From: Planctomycetota bacterium
GTDB taxonomy: Bacteria; Planctomycetota; UBA1135
Reading direction: 5' to 3'
Assembly: GCA_027623585.1 (NCBI GenBank)
Contig: JAQBVK010000128.1
Coordinates: 1-6,946, forward strand
Length of the DNA: 6,946 bases
Made by a program: the position numbers and the translations under genes. A model generated the notes under the pieces. The model was not told the origin of the DNA. It did not search any database and worked only from the letters and a program-made list of their open reading frames with translations. This document shows, piece after piece, positions 5,212 through 6,946 of the stretch. Each line of letters opens with the position of its first letter. The first letter of the stretch is position 1.

Positions 5212-6946
5212 CCACGGGCGTTGCGGCGGCAGCGAAGTATTCCTGCAGGCTGCGAACGTCGGCGAGCCCCCCGCGCAGCGCGCGGATGCCTTGCACGGCG
5301 GCTTGCGCCGCGGACAAGGTCGCCAGCACCGGCAGTCCGGCCTGATAGGCCTCGCTGCGGATCATGCCGTCGTCGGTGCGCGTCTCGTTGCCGAGCGGGG
5401 TGTTCATGATCAAGTCGATCTCGTGGTTCTTGATCAGGTCCACAGCGTGCGGGCGCCCTTCGTGCACCTTGTTCACGCGCTCGCATGGCACGCCAGCCTC
5501 TTGTAGCGTGCGCCAAGTGCCCTCGGTCGCAACCAACTCGAAGCCCATTTCCACCAGTTGGCGGGACACGATCACCGCGCCGGGTTTGTCGGCGTCCTTC
5601 ACGGAGATGAACACCTTGCCAGTGGTGGGCAAGCGGCGTCCGGCGGCGTCGCTGGCCTTCGCGAAGGCCATGCCGAAGTTGGAATCGATTCCCATCACCT
5701 CGCCGGTCGAGCGCATCTCGGGCCCGAGATCGGCGCGCGCGCCGGCGAACTTCGCGAACGGGAAGGCCGGCGCCTTCACCGCGACGTGCGCCATGCGCGG
5801 CGGATCGCTCACGTCGAGTTCGCGCAGGGTCTTGCCGGCCATGACTTGGGTGGCGATGCGCGCGAACGGGACGCCCGTGGCCTTGGCCACGTAGGGCACC
5901 GTGCGCGAGGCGCGCGGGTTGACCTCGAGCACGAAGACGGTGTCCTTCTGCACCGCGTACTGGACGTTCATCAATCCGACGACGCCGAGCTCGAGCGCGA
6001 GCGCCCTCGTGGCGGCGCGAATCTCGGCTTCGATCTCTGGTTTCAGCGTGATCGGCGGGATCGTGCAGGTGCTGTCGCCGCTGTGGATGCCCGCCTCTTC
6101 GATGTGTTCCATCACCGCGCCGATCACGGCCTCGGTGCCGTCGCACACGCAGTCCACGTCGACCTCGATCGCGGTTTCGAGGAAGCGGTCGACCAGCACC
6201 GGTCGCTCGGGCGAGGCGGTGACCGCTTCTTCGAGGTACTTGCGCAGATCGGATTCGATGTACACGATCTGCATCGCGCGGCCGCCCAGCACGTAGGAGG
6301 GCCGCACCAGGATCGGGTAGCCGATGCGTTGCGCAATCACCACCGCTTGCTCGGCGCTGGTGGCGATCCCGTTCGGCGGCTGGCGCAGGCCTAACTTGTC
6401 GAGCATCTCGGAGAAGCGGCCGCGATCTTCGGCGCGGTCGATGGCTTCGACGGTGGTGCCGAGAATCGGGACGCCGGCTTGGTGCAGACCTTCCGCGAGG
6501 TTCAACGGTGTCTGCCCGCCGAACTGCACGATCACGCCGTCGGGTTTCTCGCGCTCGCAGATTTCGAGCACGTCCTCGAGGGTCAGCGGCTCGAAGTAGA
6601 GCCGGTCGCTGGTGTCGTAGTCGGTCGAGACCGTCTCCGGATTGGAGTTGACCATCACGGCCTCGATGTCCATCGCGCGCAACGCGAGCGAGGCATGGAC
6701 GCAACAGTAATCGAATTCGATGCCTTGGCCGATGCGGTTCGGACCGCCGCCGAGGATCACCACCTTGCGCCGCGTGCTCGGCACGACTTCGTCGCTGCTG
6801 CAGTCGTAAGTGGAATACAGGTAGGGCGTGTGCGCGGCGAATTCGGCCGCACAAGTGTCCACCAAGCGATAGCCGGGGCGAATGCCGAGCTGCTGGCGGC
6901 GCTCGCGCACCACGCGCTCCTTCACGCCGCAGGCGCTCGCGATCTG
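5198..6946 (-). CDS. carB: Carbamoyl-phosphate synthase large subunit, C-terminal half (5' end outside window)
   Basis: The frame is open from the right edge and gives about 582 C-terminal residues of an enzyme usually near 1070. With the small subunit CarA it makes carbamoyl phosphate from glutamine, bicarbonate and 2 ATP for pyrimidine and arginine synthesis in the cytosol. Visible in order: the linker RLVDTCAAEFAAHTPYLYST; the second pre-ATP-grasp domain with GGGPNRIGQGIEFDYCCVHA and NSNPETVSTDYDTSDRLYFE; the second ATP-grasp domain with RPSYVLGGRAM, MEHIEEAGIHSGDS and EVNPRASRTVPYVAKATG; a GPEMRSTGEVMG block; and the C-terminal MGS-like regulatory domain with VNKVHEGRPHAVDLIKN and NTPLGNETRTDDGMIR. 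The GTG at 6923-6925 is internal, since coding continues upstream as QIASACG. It ends with TGA at 5198-5200, inside the convergent murJ 3' end. No damage is seen. Confidence 0.97.
   Translation of the reverse strand, partial: QIASACGVKERVVRERRQQLGIRPGYRLVDTCAAEFAAHTPYLYSTYDCSSDEVVPSTRRKVVILGGGPNRIGQGIEFDYCCVHASLALRAMDIEAVMVNSNPETVSTDYDTSDRLYFEPLTLEDVLEICEREKPDGVIVQFGGQTPLNLAEGLHQAGVPILGTTVEAIDRAEDRGRFSEMLDKLGLRQPPNGIATSAEQAVVIAQRIGYPILVRPSYVLGGRAMQIVYIESDLRKYLEEAVTASPERPVLVDRFLETAIEVDVDCVCDGTEAVIGAVMEHIEEAGIHSGDSTCTIPPITLKPEIEAEIRAATRALALELGVVGLMNVQYAVQKDTVFVLEVNPRASRTVPYVAKATGVPFARIATQVMAGKTLRELDVSDPPRMAHVAVKAPAFPFAKFAGARADLGPEMRSTGEVMGIDSNFGMAFAKASDAAGRRLPTTGKVFISVKDADKPGAVIVSRQLVEMGFELVATEGTWRTLQEAGVPCERVNKVHEGRPHAVDLIKNHEIDLIMNTPLGNETRTDDGMIRSEAYQAGLPVLATLSAAQAAVQGIRALRGGLADVRSLQEYFAAAATPVVSGA

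Noticed and set aside
5208..6854. 548-codon minus-strand open frame overlapping carB in another frame
   Set aside because: The product is an Arg/Ala/His-rich string without motifs, while the alternative frame gives textbook CarB. It is a GC-bias shadow.

Overview
The window is GC-rich bacterial chromosome, dense in genes, with G or C at most third codon positions. It reads as ordinary housekeeping and transport genes rather than a mobile or defence island. I see no tRNA, rRNA, CRISPR array, insertion sequence or phage gene. The phylum cannot be fixed from this sequence. MurJ shows a peptidoglycan-making bacterium. The CarB C-terminal domain has an 'NTPLG...' motif unlike the 'NTTSGR' form I recall from E. 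coli.

Layout from left to right: (1) the 3' end of a GT4-type glycosyltransferase, plus strand, 1-215; (2) a minus-strand operon at 3541-212, read as CBS-domain protein, then permease B, then permease A; (3) murJ, the lipid II flippase, plus strand, about 3622-5211; (4) the C-terminal half of carB, minus strand, 6946-5198, running off the window. Both convergent junctions overlap (4 bp at 212-215, 14 bp at 5198-5211), so there is no room for a conventional intergenic terminator at either. The only non-coding stretch of any size lies between the divergent CBS gene and murJ (about 3542-3621).

The most notable part is the operon. Two P-protein (ArsB/NhaD-superfamily) ion permeases lie in tandem. 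By hand count they are about 71% identical over a gapless 414-residue alignment, so they come from a duplication. They sit behind a small two-CBS protein, a plausible nucleotide-sensing regulator. The CBS reading frame is broken near its start by an in-frame amber codon, apparently CAG to TAG at codon 16 of an otherwise normal N-terminus. A Shine-Dalgarno-like AGGAA overlaps that stop and precedes a GTG, so a shortened protein could still be made. No new multi-gene system was recognised beyond this CBS plus twin-permease cassette.
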